A DNA stretch of 64,000 nt from Aeromonas allosaccharophila (GTDB lineage Bacteria; Pseudomonadota; Gammaproteobacteria; Enterobacterales; Aeromonadaceae). The stretch covers positions 143,879-207,878 of the forward strand of contig NZ_CDBR01000053.1 in assembly GCF_000819685.1 (NCBI RefSeq), written 5' to 3'. This document shows positions 1 through 8,538 of the stretch, in pieces (position 1 is the first letter of the stretch; every line of letters starts with the position of its first letter). Below the pieces are notes generated by a model. That model was not told where the DNA came from. It ran no database searches and was given only the letters and a program-made list of their open reading frames with translations. A program made the position numbers and the translations under genes.

Positions 1-207
1 ATATTTGGCATCCTGCATTCAGCGCCGCAAAGTTGCACCATTTACGGCTTACCTTGCCACTCATCGCCGAAAATTCAGCTCCTTCGTTACTTTAAAGAAG
101 TTTCTACTGGTCTTACCTGAGTAAATCCCTTTGCTTTTTATTTAACAAGGTATTTACATCTAGGTGTCGCCAGCATCGGTGACGCTAACAACGGCAAGGA
201 GCCAGTT
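1..207. other. Leader region of the 2-oxo acid dehydrogenase operon
   Basis: No gene is visible in the first 207 bases. The stretch is more AT-rich than the coding sequence that follows and ends in a good ribosome binding site (AAGGAG at about 196-201) ahead of the E1 alpha start. It presumably holds the operon promoter, but I cannot pick out a convincing -35/-10 pair or a named operator. Confidence 0.5.
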
Positions 208-1296
208 ATGACCCATGTCGACATCCCTTTCCTTCGTTACCTCGATGCGGAAGGGTGCCCGGTCGCCACCTTACCGACCTGGCTGGACAAGGCGATACTG
301 CACACTTTCTACCGCAATATGGTGATGGTGCGCAGCTATGACAAAAAAGCGATTGCGCTGCAACGAACCGGCAAACTCGGTACCTTTCCCTCCCACCTCG
401 GGGCGGAAGCCGTGGGGATTGGCATTGGTCTCGCCATGCAGTCGCAGGATGTCTACGTTCCCTACTACCGGGATATGCCTACCCTCTATGTGCGGGGCGT
501 GCCGATGGAGAAGAACCTGCAATATTGGGGCGGTGACGAGCGGGGCAGTTATTTTCTCAAACCCGATGGAACACCCTCTGAAGATCTCCCCATCTGCGTT
601 CCCATCGCCACCCAGATCACCCACGCTTGCGGTATTGCCTCGGCCTTCAAACTGCGTAATCAACCGCGTGTCGCCGTAGTCACTATCGGCGATGGCGGCA
701 CCTCCAAGGGGGATTTTCTGGAGGGACTCAACTGCGCTGGTGTCTGGCACCTGCCGATGGTCATCATCGTCAACAACAACCAGTGGGCCATCTCGGTGCC
801 ACGCAAGCTGCAATCGAGCGCTCCTACGCTGGCCCAGAAGGGGATTGGCGCCGGGGTGCGCAGTCTGCAGGTGGATGGCAACGATGTGGTGGCGGTCTAC
901 GATGCCGCCCGCAGTGCCGTCGAACGGGCCCGCAGCGGCAAGGGGCCGACCCTGATCGAGGCAGTCAGTTATCGCCTCGGCGATCACACCACGGCCGATG
1001 ATGCCACTCGCTATCGCGATGGGGCCGAGGTCGAGGCCGCCTGGGCGAAAGAGCCGGTCAAGCGGCTGCGCCAGTTTATGCACAGCCAGGGCTGGTGGGA
1101 TGAAGAGCAGGAACAGTGCTTGCTTACTGAAGCTGCGCAGGAGGTAGAGCAGGCGGTCGCCCGTTATGAGGCGATGGCGCCCCAGCCACCGGAGGCGATG
1201 CTCGATTATCACTATGCCAGCCTGCCCGCCGAACTCTTGCCCCAGCGCGAGCGAGTGATTGCCAAGGGGATGAAGCAGGAGGTTGGCCATGAGTGA
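208..1296 (+). CDS. 2-oxo acid dehydrogenase E1 component, alpha subunit
   Basis: This is the thiamine-diphosphate-binding subunit of the E1 decarboxylase of a 2-oxo acid dehydrogenase complex (PdhA/BkdA1/AcoA type, 362 residues, usual length). The ThDP motif runs from GDGGTSKGDF to the NNNQWAIS segment (about residues 155-195). The region near HTTADDATRYR is the phosphorylation-loop area typical of the family. The start has AAGGAG 6-7 bases upstream. It overlaps the E1 beta gene by 8 bases. A branched-chain (Bkd) substrate is likely, because pyruvate dehydrogenase in gammaproteobacteria normally uses a fused AceE E1. The substrate is inference. Confidence 0.93.
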   Translation: MTHVDIPFLRYLDAEGCPVATLPTWLDKAILHTFYRNMVMVRSYDKKAIALQRTGKLGTFPSHLGAEAVGIGIGLAMQSQDVYVPYYRDMPTLYVRGVPMEKNLQYWGGDERGSYFLKPDGTPSEDLPICVPIATQITHACGIASAFKLRNQPRVAVVTIGDGGTSKGDFLEGLNCAGVWHLPMVIIVNNNQWAISVPRKLQSSAPTLAQKGIGAGVRSLQVDGNDVVAVYDAARSAVERARSGKGPTLIEAVSYRLGDHTTADDATRYRDGAEVEAAWAKEPVKRLRQFMHSQGWWDEEQEQCLLTEAAQEVEQAVARYEAMAPQPPEAMLDYHYASLPAELLPQRERVIAKGMKQEVGHE

Positions 1297-2275
1297 GATC
1301 AGTTTGCTGGAAGCGGTCAACATGGCCCTTCACTACGAGATGGAGCACGACCCGGATGTGGTGGTACTGGGCGAGGATGTGGGAGTCAACGGCGGTGTGT
1401 TTCGCGCCACCGTGGGGCTGCGCGACAAGTTCGGTTTCAAGCGGGTGATCGACACGCCGCTGGCTGAAGGGTTGATCGCCGGGGTGGCGGTCGGCATGGC
1501 GACCCAGGGACTCAAGCCGGTGGCGGAGTTCCAGTTTCAGGGCTTCATCTTCCCCGGGATGGAGCAGATCATCTGTCAGGCGGCGCGGATGCGAAACCGT
1601 ACCCGTGGCCGTCTCTCCTGTCCCCTTGTCTATCGCTCCCCGTATGGCGCGGGCATTCATTCGCCGGAACACCACAGCGAGAGTGTCGAGGCGCTGTTTG
1701 CCCATATTCCGGGGCTACGGGTGGTGATCCCCTCCAGCCCGAGACGTGCCTATGGTTTGCTGCTGTCGGCTATCCGCGATCCGGATCCCGTGATGTTTTT
1801 CGAACCCGATCGCATATATCGCTCGATGAAATCCGAAGTGGTGGATGACGGTATCGGCCTGCCGCTGGATGTCTGCTTCACCCTGCGCCCGGGCCGGGAT
1901 ATCACGGTAGTGGCCTGGGGAGCCTGCATTCAGGAGGTGATGCGGGCGGCGAACCTGTTGGCCGAGCAGGACATCCAGTGCGAGGTGCTGGATCTGGCCA
2001 CTATCAAGCCGCTGGATATGGCAACCATTCTCGCTTCGGTGCGCAAGACCGGCCGCTTGCTGGTGGTACATGAGGCGTGCGGTAGCTTCGGGGTCGGGGC
2101 TGAAATCGTGGCGCGGGTGACCGAGCAGGCACTTCCCAGCCTCAAGGCACCGCCCAAGCGGCTGACCGGCGTGGATGCCGCCGTCCCTTACTATCGCAAC
2201 GAGGTGTACTACCTCATCACCGAGCAGGATATCGCCGATGCCGCTCACCAGCTGATGGAGAACCAGTGGCTATGA
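1289..2275 (+). CDS. 2-oxo acid dehydrogenase E1 component, beta subunit
   Basis: This is the beta partner of the heterotetrameric E1 enzyme (328 residues). It starts MSEISLLEAVNMAL and carries the transketolase-like pyrimidine-binding domain (VVVLGEDVGVNGGVFRAT, FQFQGFIFPGMEQI) followed by the C-terminal transketolase domain. I chose the ATG at 1289 over the TTG at 1283 because AGGAGG at 1277-1282 lies six bases from the ATG. The start overlaps the E1 alpha stop and the stop overlaps the E2 start as ATGA, so the three subunits are translationally coupled. That fits fixed stoichiometry. Confidence 0.93.
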   Translation: MSEISLLEAVNMALHYEMEHDPDVVVLGEDVGVNGGVFRATVGLRDKFGFKRVIDTPLAEGLIAGVAVGMATQGLKPVAEFQFQGFIFPGMEQIICQAARMRNRTRGRLSCPLVYRSPYGAGIHSPEHHSESVEALFAHIPGLRVVIPSSPRRAYGLLLSAIRDPDPVMFFEPDRIYRSMKSEVVDDGIGLPLDVCFTLRPGRDITVVAWGACIQEVMRAANLLAEQDIQCEVLDLATIKPLDMATILASVRKTGRLLVVHEACGSFGVGAEIVARVTEQALPSLKAPPKRLTGVDAAVPYYRNEVYYLITEQDIADAAHQLMENQWL

Positions 2276-3372
2276 AATTTTTCAAATTACCGGATCTGGG
2301 TGAAGGGTTGGCCGAAGCCGAGATCGTCGAGTGGAAGGTGAGTGCCGGTGATACCGTTGCGGTCGATCAGGTGCTGTTGTCGGTGGAAACGGCCAAGGCG
2401 CTGGTGGATGTGCCCTCTCCGGTGGCCGGGGTGATTGCCCGTCTCTGTGGCGCCGAGGGGGATATCCTCCATATCGGCGCGCCGCTGGTGGAGTTCGAGG
2501 GGGGCGAAGATGATGGCACTGTGGTGGGCAAGGTGAGCGCCCATCAGCAACATATCGAGGATCACTTCGTGGTGGGGGCCATTGCCCCGGGTGGTGCGCT
2601 GGTACAAGCCATGCCAGCGGTGCGGCTGCTGGCACAAAAACTGGGTCTGGATATCGAGCGGATCAAGGGAAGTGGCAGCGGCGGCATGGTGACCGAGCTG
2701 GACGTGCAGCAGGCGTTCGAAGCTCAGCAGAGTAGCGGCAACGAGTTTCTCAAAGGGTCGCGGCGGGCCATGGCCAAGGCGATGGAGCTCTCTCATCAGA
2801 CGGTGGTGCCGGTCAGCATCACCGACGAGGTGGATTTGCGTCACTGGCGCTCTGATGAGGATGTGACGGTGCGCCTTATCAAGGCCATTGGTGTGGCATG
2901 CCGCGCCGAGCCGTCGATGAACGCCTGGTTTGATGGCGAAACCCTGTCACGGCGGCTGTTCAACGAGGTCAATGTGGCCATTGCGGTGGATTCCAAGCAT
3001 GGTCTCTATGTGCCGGTGATGGAGAACGTAGCCGAGCGCGAGGGGGCGGATATCCGGCAGGGGCTGGATCGGATGATCGCCGATGTGAAGGCGCGCGCCG
3101 TGCCCCGCGAAATGTTGCAGGGGGCGACCATTACGCTCACCAACTTCGGCGCCATCGCAGGCCGCTACGCCAGCCCCATCGTCACGCCGCCACAGGTGGC
3201 CATCATCGGAGCAGGCAAACTGTTCGAAAAAGTGGTGTTCATCCATGGGGAGGCGCGTCCCGTCAGGGCTCTGCCGCTGTCGATGACATTTGACCACAGG
3301 GCATGCACTGGCGGGGAGGCGGCCCGTTTTCTCAGAGCGTTGGTGGAAGCGTTGGAAGGGGCCACCTTATAA
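2272..3372 (+). CDS. 2-oxo acid dehydrogenase E2 component (dihydrolipoyl acyltransferase)
   Basis: This is the E2 core of the complex, which moves the acyl group from E1 via lipoyl-lysine to CoA (366 residues). One lipoyl domain (about 1-77) has the lipoylated lysine in SVETAKALVDVPSP. An E1/E3-binding domain (about 112-150, MPAVRLLAQKLGLDIERIKGSG) and a catalytic domain follow. The catalytic motif reads FDHRACTGGEAARFL rather than the classical HRxxDG. This TGGEA variant occurs in some Bkd-type E2 proteins. I placed the start at the ATG overlapping the E1 beta stop. No E3 gene follows, so Lpd must come from elsewhere. Confidence 0.92.
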   Translation: MKFFKLPDLGEGLAEAEIVEWKVSAGDTVAVDQVLLSVETAKALVDVPSPVAGVIARLCGAEGDILHIGAPLVEFEGGEDDGTVVGKVSAHQQHIEDHFVVGAIAPGGALVQAMPAVRLLAQKLGLDIERIKGSGSGGMVTELDVQQAFEAQQSSGNEFLKGSRRAMAKAMELSHQTVVPVSITDEVDLRHWRSDEDVTVRLIKAIGVACRAEPSMNAWFDGETLSRRLFNEVNVAIAVDSKHGLYVPVMENVAEREGADIRQGLDRMIADVKARAVPREMLQGATITLTNFGAIAGRYASPIVTPPQVAIIGAGKLFEKVVFIHGEARPVRALPLSMTFDHRACTGGEAARFLRALVEALEGATL

Positions 3373-3380
3373 CGGTTTGC

Positions 3381-3399
3381 GCCCTGTCATTGGCAGGGC
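3381..3399 (+). terminator. Hairpin after the E2 gene, possible weak terminator
   Basis: GCCCTGTC and GGCAGGGC pair (eight pairs including one G-T) around an ATT loop, nine bases after the E2 stop. The following ACAAATTTGTTT is a poor U-tract, so termination efficiency is uncertain. Confidence 0.4.
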
Positions 3400-3409
3400 A
3401 CAAATTTGT

Positions 3410-3437
3410 TTGCGTAATCTACAAAGCCACGTATAAT
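3410..3437 (+). promoter_or_regulatory. Sigma-70 promoter of the cold-shock gene
   Basis: TTGCGT (3410-3415) and a perfect TATAAT (3432-3437) are 16 bases apart. They lie about 140 bases before the csp start, giving a long 5' leader as is usual for cold-shock genes. Confidence 0.7.
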
Positions 3438-3464
3438 CCAAATCAGCTTGAAAGGGCGATAGTT

Positions 3465-3509
3465 ATGTCAATGAATACGATGTTCTACATCTTGTCCTGT
3501 TGTTCATAA
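3465..3509 (+). CDS. Possible 14-residue upstream ORF in the csp leader
   Basis: An ATG about eight bases after AAAGGG opens a 14-codon frame ending in TAA. The product, [14 protein letters not shown], is hydrophobic and ends in two cysteines. It sits between the csp promoter and the csp start. It could be a small membrane peptide, a leader peptide influencing csp expression, or chance. I know no family for it. Confidence 0.35.
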   Translation: MSMNTMFYILSCCS

Positions 3510-3579
3510 GTTAATCCCGTTTTTTGAGCTTTATCCGCTGAAAAGCATAAGTAATTATTTTGAATACAGGTTTAAAGAT

Positions 3580-3789
3580 ATGTCTAACATGATCACCGGT
3601 ACCGTTAAGTTTTTCAACGAAACCAAAGGTTTTGGCTTCATCCAGCAAGAAAACGGCCCGGACGTTTTCGTTCACTTCAGCGCTATTCAAGGTGCCGGTT
3701 TCCGCACCCTGGCTGAAGGTCAGCGCGTACAGTTCTCTGTGACCCAAGGTCAGAAAGGCCCGCAGGCTGAGAACGTAACTGCTCTGTAA
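3580..3789 (+). CDS. CspA-family cold-shock protein
   Basis: This is a single cold-shock domain (69 residues), an OB-fold single-stranded nucleic-acid-binding protein acting as RNA chaperone or antiterminator. Both RNA-binding motifs are intact: KGFGFI (RNP1, about residues 17-22) and VFVHF (RNP2, about 29-33). Length and sequence fit CspE/CspC/CspA-like paralogues, and I cannot assign one member. The long AT-rich leader with its own promoter and the strong terminator behind it show a monocistronic unit. Whether it is cold-induced cannot be read from the sequence. Confidence 0.95.
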   Translation: MSNMITGTVKFFNETKGFGFIQQENGPDVFVHFSAIQGAGFRTLAEGQRVQFSVTQGQKGPQAENVTAL

Positions 3790-3809
3790 TTCTTACAGAA
3801 TTTAAGAAA

Positions 3810-3839
3810 GCCGTGGTACCTCTGGTGCCACGGCTTTTT
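3810..3839 (+). terminator. Intrinsic terminator of the csp gene
   Basis: GCCGTGGTACC and GGTGCCACGGC form an 11-pair stem (one G-T) with a TCT loop, followed by five T residues. It begins 21 bases after the csp stop. Confidence 0.93.
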
Positions 3840-3879
3840 GTTTATCTGGCTACCGCTACTGAATCACATATGCTGAATC

Positions 3880-4185
3880 ATGCTGCTATCGCTTCTGCTT
3901 GTTGCCACCCTTACTCCAAACTCTGACGCGCCGGTACCGGTTCAATCCGCGATGGAAGCGCAGGCTATCTGCCAGCAATTTGTCCAGGTCAGGATGGGGG
4001 CCGCTCTACAACCCTATGAGGTGAATGCACGTCTGGTGCCTGAAAGGGAAGGGGAGTGGCTGGTGGATGGCAAAGTAAAAGGACCCGAAGGTCCTTTGCT
4101 GTTTGCCTGTCATCTTCGCCAGGGGCCACATTGGGAGCTACTTAATTTTTCACTCTGGGCTCCACAGCCCATCAAAGCGGTTTGA
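3880..4185 (+). CDS. Small secreted-type hypothetical protein
   Basis: This is a 101-residue unrecognised protein. The N-terminus (MLLSLLLVATL) is a short hydrophobic segment that could be a signal sequence or anchor. The rest is soluble-looking, with two cysteines (AICQQF and LLFACHL) that could form a periplasmic disulphide. No strong ribosome binding site precedes the ATG, so the start is uncertain. The last 14 bases overlap the 3' end of the convergent TIGR02647-like gene. I cannot assign a function. Confidence 0.5.
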   Translation: MLLSLLLVATLTPNSDAPVPVQSAMEAQAICQQFVQVRMGAALQPYEVNARLVPEREGEWLVDGKVKGPEGPLLFACHLRQGPHWELLNFSLWAPQPIKAV

Positions 4186-4420
4186 GTGCGACCAGCAGGT
4201 GCTGCAGGTGTTCAACCATGGTCATGCCAAACGGGGTGAGATAGCCGCCATCTTCTGCACTGATCAGTCCCTGCTGATGCAGACGAACCGCGGCTTGGCA
4301 CAATTCATCAGACATATCGCTGCGTAATTTAATCCCCAGGCTCATGTTGGCCGGATCAAAGCATGCCAGTATTTTCAAGTCGTTTACAAAGTCGTTAGAA
4401 ACCTGGTCGATCCCAATCAT
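4172..4420 (-). CDS. TIGR02647-family small protein
   Basis: This is an 82-residue protein whose pattern of short helices plus LHQQGLIS--DGGYLTPFGMTMVEHLQHLL matches, as I remember it, the small conserved family TIGR02647 of gammaproteobacteria. It is of unknown role and winged-helix-like in appearance. The gene converges on, and overlaps by 14 bases, the hypothetical gene at 3880. The start is the first ATG; the plus-strand bases after it contain CTCC, a plausible ribosome binding site. Confidence 0.75.
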   Translation of the reverse strand: MIGIDQVSNDFVNDLKILACFDPANMSLGIKLRSDMSDELCQAAVRLHQQGLISAEDGGYLTPFGMTMVEHLQHLLVALKPL

Positions 4421-4665
4421 GGATTTACTCCTTACGCTAAAGATGTATGCAAACTAGCATCCCCGGATCCACTTTAGTGGGCGCTGGCTCAAATTATTGA
4501 TCTTTGGCTGGATGCCGCGTTTCAAATGCTGTTTTTTTCGGCGTAATCAGATGGTTGGCTGACAGCGTCGCCAAGGGCCGCGCCGGACCAAACGTGATAG
4601 GATAGGGCACTTCTTTATATCGGACGGTCTATTGGTGGCTGTTCGCCCTGTTCAAGGTATCGCTC

Positions 4666-5217
4666 ATGGTCAAGATCACTCTGGTATCCCTGCTGCATTC
4701 ACTTTGTGCCCGCTTTCCTGTTTACCCCGCTGTTTCGTTGACGTCACTGCTGGATGCTCATCAGGGCGAGGTGTGGTTGCCTGCACGCAAGGGGGCCGAC
4801 ATTGCGCTGTTGCGCAAGCATGCCAAGGGGGCTCATGAGCTGGCGTCACTCGATGCGGGCTGGTGTGATTTTGCCGCCAGCGACAGCGGTGAGACGCCCG
4901 AGCTGGATGCGCTTGCCAACTACGACAGCGAGATGATGGATAACCTGCTGATGTATTGGCACAGCGCCGCCAAGATCAACAGCCCGATCACCGATAACCT
5001 GTTCGAACTGCGCCGCGAAGTGGTGGATGAGGCCCACGGGGCCAAGCTCGCTGCCGCCTGGGAGCAGCAACAACAGCTGCGTTTTGAGCAGCTGATGGCG
5101 ATGGGGGCCAATGGCCGGGATCAGCTCTGCTTTGTCGAAGTGGAGTCCGCCTACTGGCTGCGGCAAAAGCTCAGTGAGCAAACGGACATCAGCCTCTGCA
5201 CTCCCTCGATTGAGTGA
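4666..5217 (+). CDS. Hypothetical protein, 183 residues
   Basis: I do not recognise this protein. It begins MVKITLVSLLHSLCARFP and has no clear transmembrane segment. It contains an acidic, helix-rich middle (ELDALANYDSEMMDNLLMYW) and a QQQQLRFEQL stretch. Composition is normal for the window and an AAGG lies upstream of the ATG, so it is probably real. It stands alone between the TIGR02647-like gene and the convergent TonB receptor gene, which gives no functional hint. The 245 bases upstream of it show no gene. Confidence 0.6.
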   Translation: MVKITLVSLLHSLCARFPVYPAVSLTSLLDAHQGEVWLPARKGADIALLRKHAKGAHELASLDAGWCDFAASDSGETPELDALANYDSEMMDNLLMYWHSAAKINSPITDNLFELRREVVDEAHGAKLAAAWEQQQQLRFEQLMAMGANGRDQLCFVEVESAYWLRQKLSEQTDISLCTPSIE

Positions 5218-5360
5218 GTAGGAAGGTGGTTTCGGCACGCAGATGAAGAGGCTGTTCAACCACAAACAGCGGTTGTACAGGAAGGTTGAGCAGTAGCGCG
5301 AGGAGTGGTCGGGAGAAGAGTATCTGCTCCCCCATGATGTGCGTTTGGCTAGGGAAGGTT

Positions 5361-5388
5361 GAAAATAGATGGCCCATGACGGGCCATC
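5361..5388 (-). terminator. Intrinsic terminator of the TonB receptor gene
   Basis: On the minus strand GATGGCCC and GGGCCATC form an eight-pair stem with a five-base loop, followed by TATTTTC. It lies about 25 bases past the receptor stop. Confidence 0.8.
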
Positions 5389-5411
5389 CTGGTTAAGCAA
5401 AAGTCAGCAGA

Positions 5412-7526
5412 TCAGAAGGTAATGTTGGTCGAGATCCAGAAGCGGCGACCTTCCTGATTGTTGTTGTATTCGTTGGCATAAGCCGTTTTGCCACCGTCGT
5501 TATAGGCGTGGTACTGCAAGAAGTCCTCATCCAGCAAGTTGTAGATGGTGCCATTGACGGTTACGTTGTCGCTGATCCGGTAAGACGCCCCCAGATGGAA
5601 CAGGGTAAACGCGCTGTAATCACCAAACGCATCTTGCTCGGCACCCACTCCGCGCCAACGCTTGCTGCGATATTCCCCCTGCAACCAGGTATTGAGCTGG
5701 GCGGTGGTTTGCCAGTTCAGCTTCATGTTGACCATGTGCTTGGGGGTATCGGTCAGTGGCTGGCCCGCTTGTTTGCCCGATTTCTGCTCGCTGTCGGTGA
5801 AGGTGTAGTTGGCCTTTAGATCCCAGTATTCGGCCAACGGAATGTAAGAGCCCACCTCTACGCCCCGGGTAATGGCTTCATCGATGTTGACCGTCTGGCC
5901 AAACTCCTTGATGTCATTCCAGTTGGTGCCAATGTCGATACAACCTGGCTGATTGGGCGCCTTGCTGTAGTGACAGTTGGCCACCGGCGTACCACTGGCG
6001 ATCTTGTCGTGGAAGTCGTTGTGGAACAGGGTGACGTTGGCGTTAAAGCCGTTATCAGCCTGATAGTAGGCGGCTATTTCAGAGCTGGTGGTGGTTTCGG
6101 GCGTCAGGCTGGGAGTGCCGATCAGCGGCAAGGCGCCCTGGCGACCAAATCCGACGATCCCGCTGGTCAGTTGATCCAGGCGAGGGGTCTTGTAACCCTG
6201 GCTGACACCGCCTTTAAAGGTCCAGTTGCTGCTGGCATCCCATACCAGATATCCACGGGGGCTGAGCTGGCTGCCAAATACGCTGTGATCATCGTGGCGG
6301 GCGCCGATGGTCAGTGCCCAGTCGGGCAGGAAACGCCACTCATCTTCGGCAAATAGCGCCCATTGGGTATGCTCAAACGGTGCAGTAGCGACGCCGTCGA
6401 TCATCTCGGCTTTCCACCACTGACCACCTACCGAGAGGGTGTTATCGCCCAGTACGGTGACCAGCTTGCTGTCGACAATGGTGTTCTCCAGCTCCAGAGT
6501 GCGCGGTGCGCCTGCGGTTTTGCCCGGAACGCCCTTGGGCAGGGTACGCCCTGCGGTGTCGGTTTCACTGCGAGTAATGCTACTGGAGAGGTTGCCGAAA
6601 TTGAAACGGCCATCGTGAGCCAGCACATACTGATCGCGGGTATAGCGTTGCTGTTTGTCATATCCCCCGATCTTGGTCGGCGTATCCAGGGTGCCAAGCT
6701 GGCCTTCACTGTTGTCATACTCTTGGGTGCCGCGGTCAACATCGAACCAGATATCCTGATTGTCGGTAGGGGTGAACGTCAACCGTCCTCCCAGGTTGCG
6801 GATATCCGATTTAACCGGATTTGCCCCCATGATTGGCGTATTTTCTACGCCATTCTCATCTTGATAGCGAATGTCAGAGGCACTGCGATCAAACAGGCTG
6901 CCACGCAGGGTCAGTCCCAGCTTGTCTTCAATGACGGCGCCGCTGGTATAGAAACTGACGCCGGCACTGTCGCCAAACTCACTGTGTTGCTGTTGGGTAT
7001 TTTCCAGCGTCAGGGCACCCATCCACTCCTTGGCGGGTTTGCGGGTGATGATGTTGACCACGCCCCCCATGGCATCTGAGCCGTAGAGCGTCGACATGGG
7101 GCCACGGATCACTTCGATGCGCTCAATGGCGGCCACTGGCGGCATAAAGCTGTTGGACGTTTCACCGAATCCATTAGGGGTCACGTTCCCCACATTGTTC
7201 TGACGGCGTCCATCGATCAGTACCAGGGTGTAGTCGCTGGGCATACCCCGCATGCTGATATTCAGGCCACCAGTCTTGCCGACGCTGCCTCCTACATCCA
7301 CCCCTTCCACATCGCTGAGTGCATCAGCAATGCTGGCAACCCGTTTTTGTTCCAGATCTTCGCGGGTGATGACCGTGATGCTGGCGGGGGCATCGGTGAC
7401 CTTCTGCTCAAATCCGGATGCTGTGACCACCATGGTTTCATTGATGGTCTGGGCCAGGGTTGCACCCGCAGGCAGCAAGGCGAGCGCAATGGCGTAACCG
7501 AGGCGGGATGGTTGGGGTATGGGCAT
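5412..7526 (-). CDS. TonB-dependent outer-membrane receptor (CirA/IrgA type)
   Basis: This is a 704-residue outer-membrane iron-complex receptor. A signal peptide (about 1-25, ending TLAQ) precedes a TonB box (ETMVVTAS). The plug domain (about 40-160) has DALSDVEGVDV and IEVIRGPMSTLYGSDAMGGVVNIITRKP. The rest is the beta-barrel, ending in a C-terminal phenylalanine (ISTNITF) as expected for Bam-dependent assembly. CAGGAGAG precedes the ATG. A Fur-box sequence sits about 50 bases upstream. It is divergent from the nine-gene operon at 7903, suggesting that it imports the ferric complex this operon processes. The exact ligand (catecholate siderophore, haem or other) cannot be told from sequence; siderophore is more likely than haem. 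Confidence 0.93.
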   Translation of the reverse strand: MPIPQPSRLGYAIALALLPAGATLAQTINETMVVTASGFEQKVTDAPASITVITREDLEQKRVASIADALSDVEGVDVGGSVGKTGGLNISMRGMPSDYTLVLIDGRRQNNVGNVTPNGFGETSNSFMPPVAAIERIEVIRGPMSTLYGSDAMGGVVNIITRKPAKEWMGALTLENTQQQHSEFGDSAGVSFYTSGAVIEDKLGLTLRGSLFDRSASDIRYQDENGVENTPIMGANPVKSDIRNLGGRLTFTPTDNQDIWFDVDRGTQEYDNSEGQLGTLDTPTKIGGYDKQQRYTRDQYVLAHDGRFNFGNLSSSITRSETDTAGRTLPKGVPGKTAGAPRTLELENTIVDSKLVTVLGDNTLSVGGQWWKAEMIDGVATAPFEHTQWALFAEDEWRFLPDWALTIGARHDDHSVFGSQLSPRGYLVWDASSNWTFKGGVSQGYKTPRLDQLTSGIVGFGRQGALPLIGTPSLTPETTTSSEIAAYYQADNGFNANVTLFHNDFHDKIASGTPVANCHYSKAPNQPGCIDIGTNWNDIKEFGQTVNIDEAITRGVEVGSYIPLAEYWDLKANYTFTDSEQKSGKQAGQPLTDTPKHMVNMKLNWQTTAQLNTWLQGEYRSKRWRGVGAEQDAFGDYSAFTLFHLGASYRISDNVTVNGTIYNLLDEDFLQYHAYNDGGKTAYANEYNNNQEGRRFWISTNITF

Positions 7527-7576
7527 GCTAGCTCTCCTGTTTATATTCTGAACTCTGCTGAACTACCAAAATTCTT

Positions 7577-7594
7577 ATTGATAATCATTATCAT
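7577..7594 (-). promoter_or_regulatory. Fur box upstream of the TonB receptor
   Basis: ATTGATAATCATTATCAT matches the centre of the classical 19-bp Fur consensus (GATAATGATAATCATTATC). It lies about 50 bases upstream of the receptor start, placing the gene under iron repression. Confidence 0.88.
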
Positions 7595-7830
7595 CCTGTC
7601 GCGGCAGCATTCTATGCAAAGTCACAACGAGCAGAGAGCGATGTTTATGGAACCTGTCGTTCCAAAAACTGGAACTCGCGAGGGGAGGCTGTACCTCGGG
7701 TGATAGTTAATTAATCGCGTGAGGATTAATTTCATTTAAAATCAGTTGGTTATTTTTTCAGTAGCATAAAATGACGACGCCGCCCTCCCGCAAAAAAAGT
7801 GTTGCTGTCAATAACGTTAATTAAACGCCA

Positions 7831-7852
7831 TTGACAATGATTTTCATTTGCA
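7831..7852 (+). promoter_or_regulatory. Fur-box-like site upstream of the PepSY operon
   Basis: GACAATGATTTTCATTTGC resembles the Fur consensus with several mismatches. It also contains TTGACA at 7831, which could be a -35 element. It lies about 50-70 bases before the chosen start of the first operon gene. Confidence 0.72.
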
Positions 7853-7902
7853 ATAGTTTGCCGCCGCTTATGACGACCATCCTGCGGGAGCTTTTCTTTA
7901 TC

Positions 7903-8526
7903 ATGTCGAGCCACTCTGCCCGTCCTCACCATGTACCTCGCTGGGTCCGGCCTCTGCATACCTACAGCTCCATGCTGATGCTGATGGTCATGCTCTTTTT
8001 CACCCTGACCGGATTGACTCTCAATAACCGCCAATGGCTACCCGCCCCGTCTCCCCTGATCCAGCAACAGCTGTCATTACCGCCCCTGTGGGCCGAGACC
8101 GGTTTATGGCAACAGGATCCGCTGTTGGCTGGAACTCAGCTGTTTCACTGGTTACGCCAGCAACACGGGCTCGAGGGAGGCGAGATGGTGATGGAGTGGA
8201 ATGCCGAAGAGCAGTTGCTCACCCTCGACATCAAGCGTCCCGGCGGTTACAGCCTGGTCGAGATTGAACCTGCCTTGGCAGAGGTGAGGATTGAGACCCA
8301 GCCATCTGGCGTCCTAGCCGTGCTCAACGATCTGCACATGGGTCGTTACAGCGGTGAGATGTGGCGATGGTTTATCGACTTAAGTTCGCTAGTGATGCTG
8401 CTTTTTACCCTGACCGGGTTCTGGCTGGTGTTGTCCCGGCGCAAACGTCGCACCAGCCTGTTTGGCCTGAGTGTGACGGGCGCGGCCCTGATGGGCGCGC
8501 TTTATTTCGTGATCCTCTACTACTAA
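7903..8526 (+). CDS. PepSY-associated TM protein, FpvG-like inner-membrane component
   Basis: This is an inner-membrane protein of about 207 residues. TM segments are LMLMVMLFFTLTGLTL (about 26-42), SLVMLLFTLTGFWLVL (about 165-185) and a C-terminal one ending VILYY, with a periplasmic PepSY-like loop between the first two. Such proteins reduce iron or help release it from siderophores. An in-frame ATG exists at 7831, but it would put 24 codons over the Fur-like site. I chose MSSHSARPHH, whose GGGAG lies about 12 bases upstream. It is first in a nine-gene operon resembling Pseudomonas fpvGHJK-fpvCDEF. Confidence 0.82.
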   Translation: MSSHSARPHHVPRWVRPLHTYSSMLMLMVMLFFTLTGLTLNNRQWLPAPSPLIQQQLSLPPLWAETGLWQQDPLLAGTQLFHWLRQQHGLEGGEMVMEWNAEEQLLTLDIKRPGGYSLVEIEPALAEVRIETQPSGVLAVLNDLHMGRYSGEMWRWFIDLSSLVMLLFTLTGFWLVLSRRKRRTSLFGLSVTGAALMGALYFVILYY

Positions 8527-8538
8527 ACGGAGTCCCGG

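Larger units (their letters stand above)
7527..7902. other. Divergent control region of the iron-uptake island
   Basis: These 376 bases separate the receptor from the nine-gene operon. They are AT-rich and contain a Fur-box-like site near each end. I see no gene. A 20-codon frame in the middle looks like chance. Confidence 0.7.

Noticed and set aside
2266..2271. GTG start two codons before the E2 ATG
   Set aside because: It would begin inside the E1 beta reading frame. The ATG overlapping the E1 beta stop matches the ATGA-type coupling and the family N-terminus (KFFKLPDLGEG).
3273..3330. E2 active-site motif taken as inactivated (no HRxxDG aspartate)
   Set aside because: The TGGEA variant after DHR is a known form in some Bkd-type E2 proteins, so I do not call the enzyme dead.
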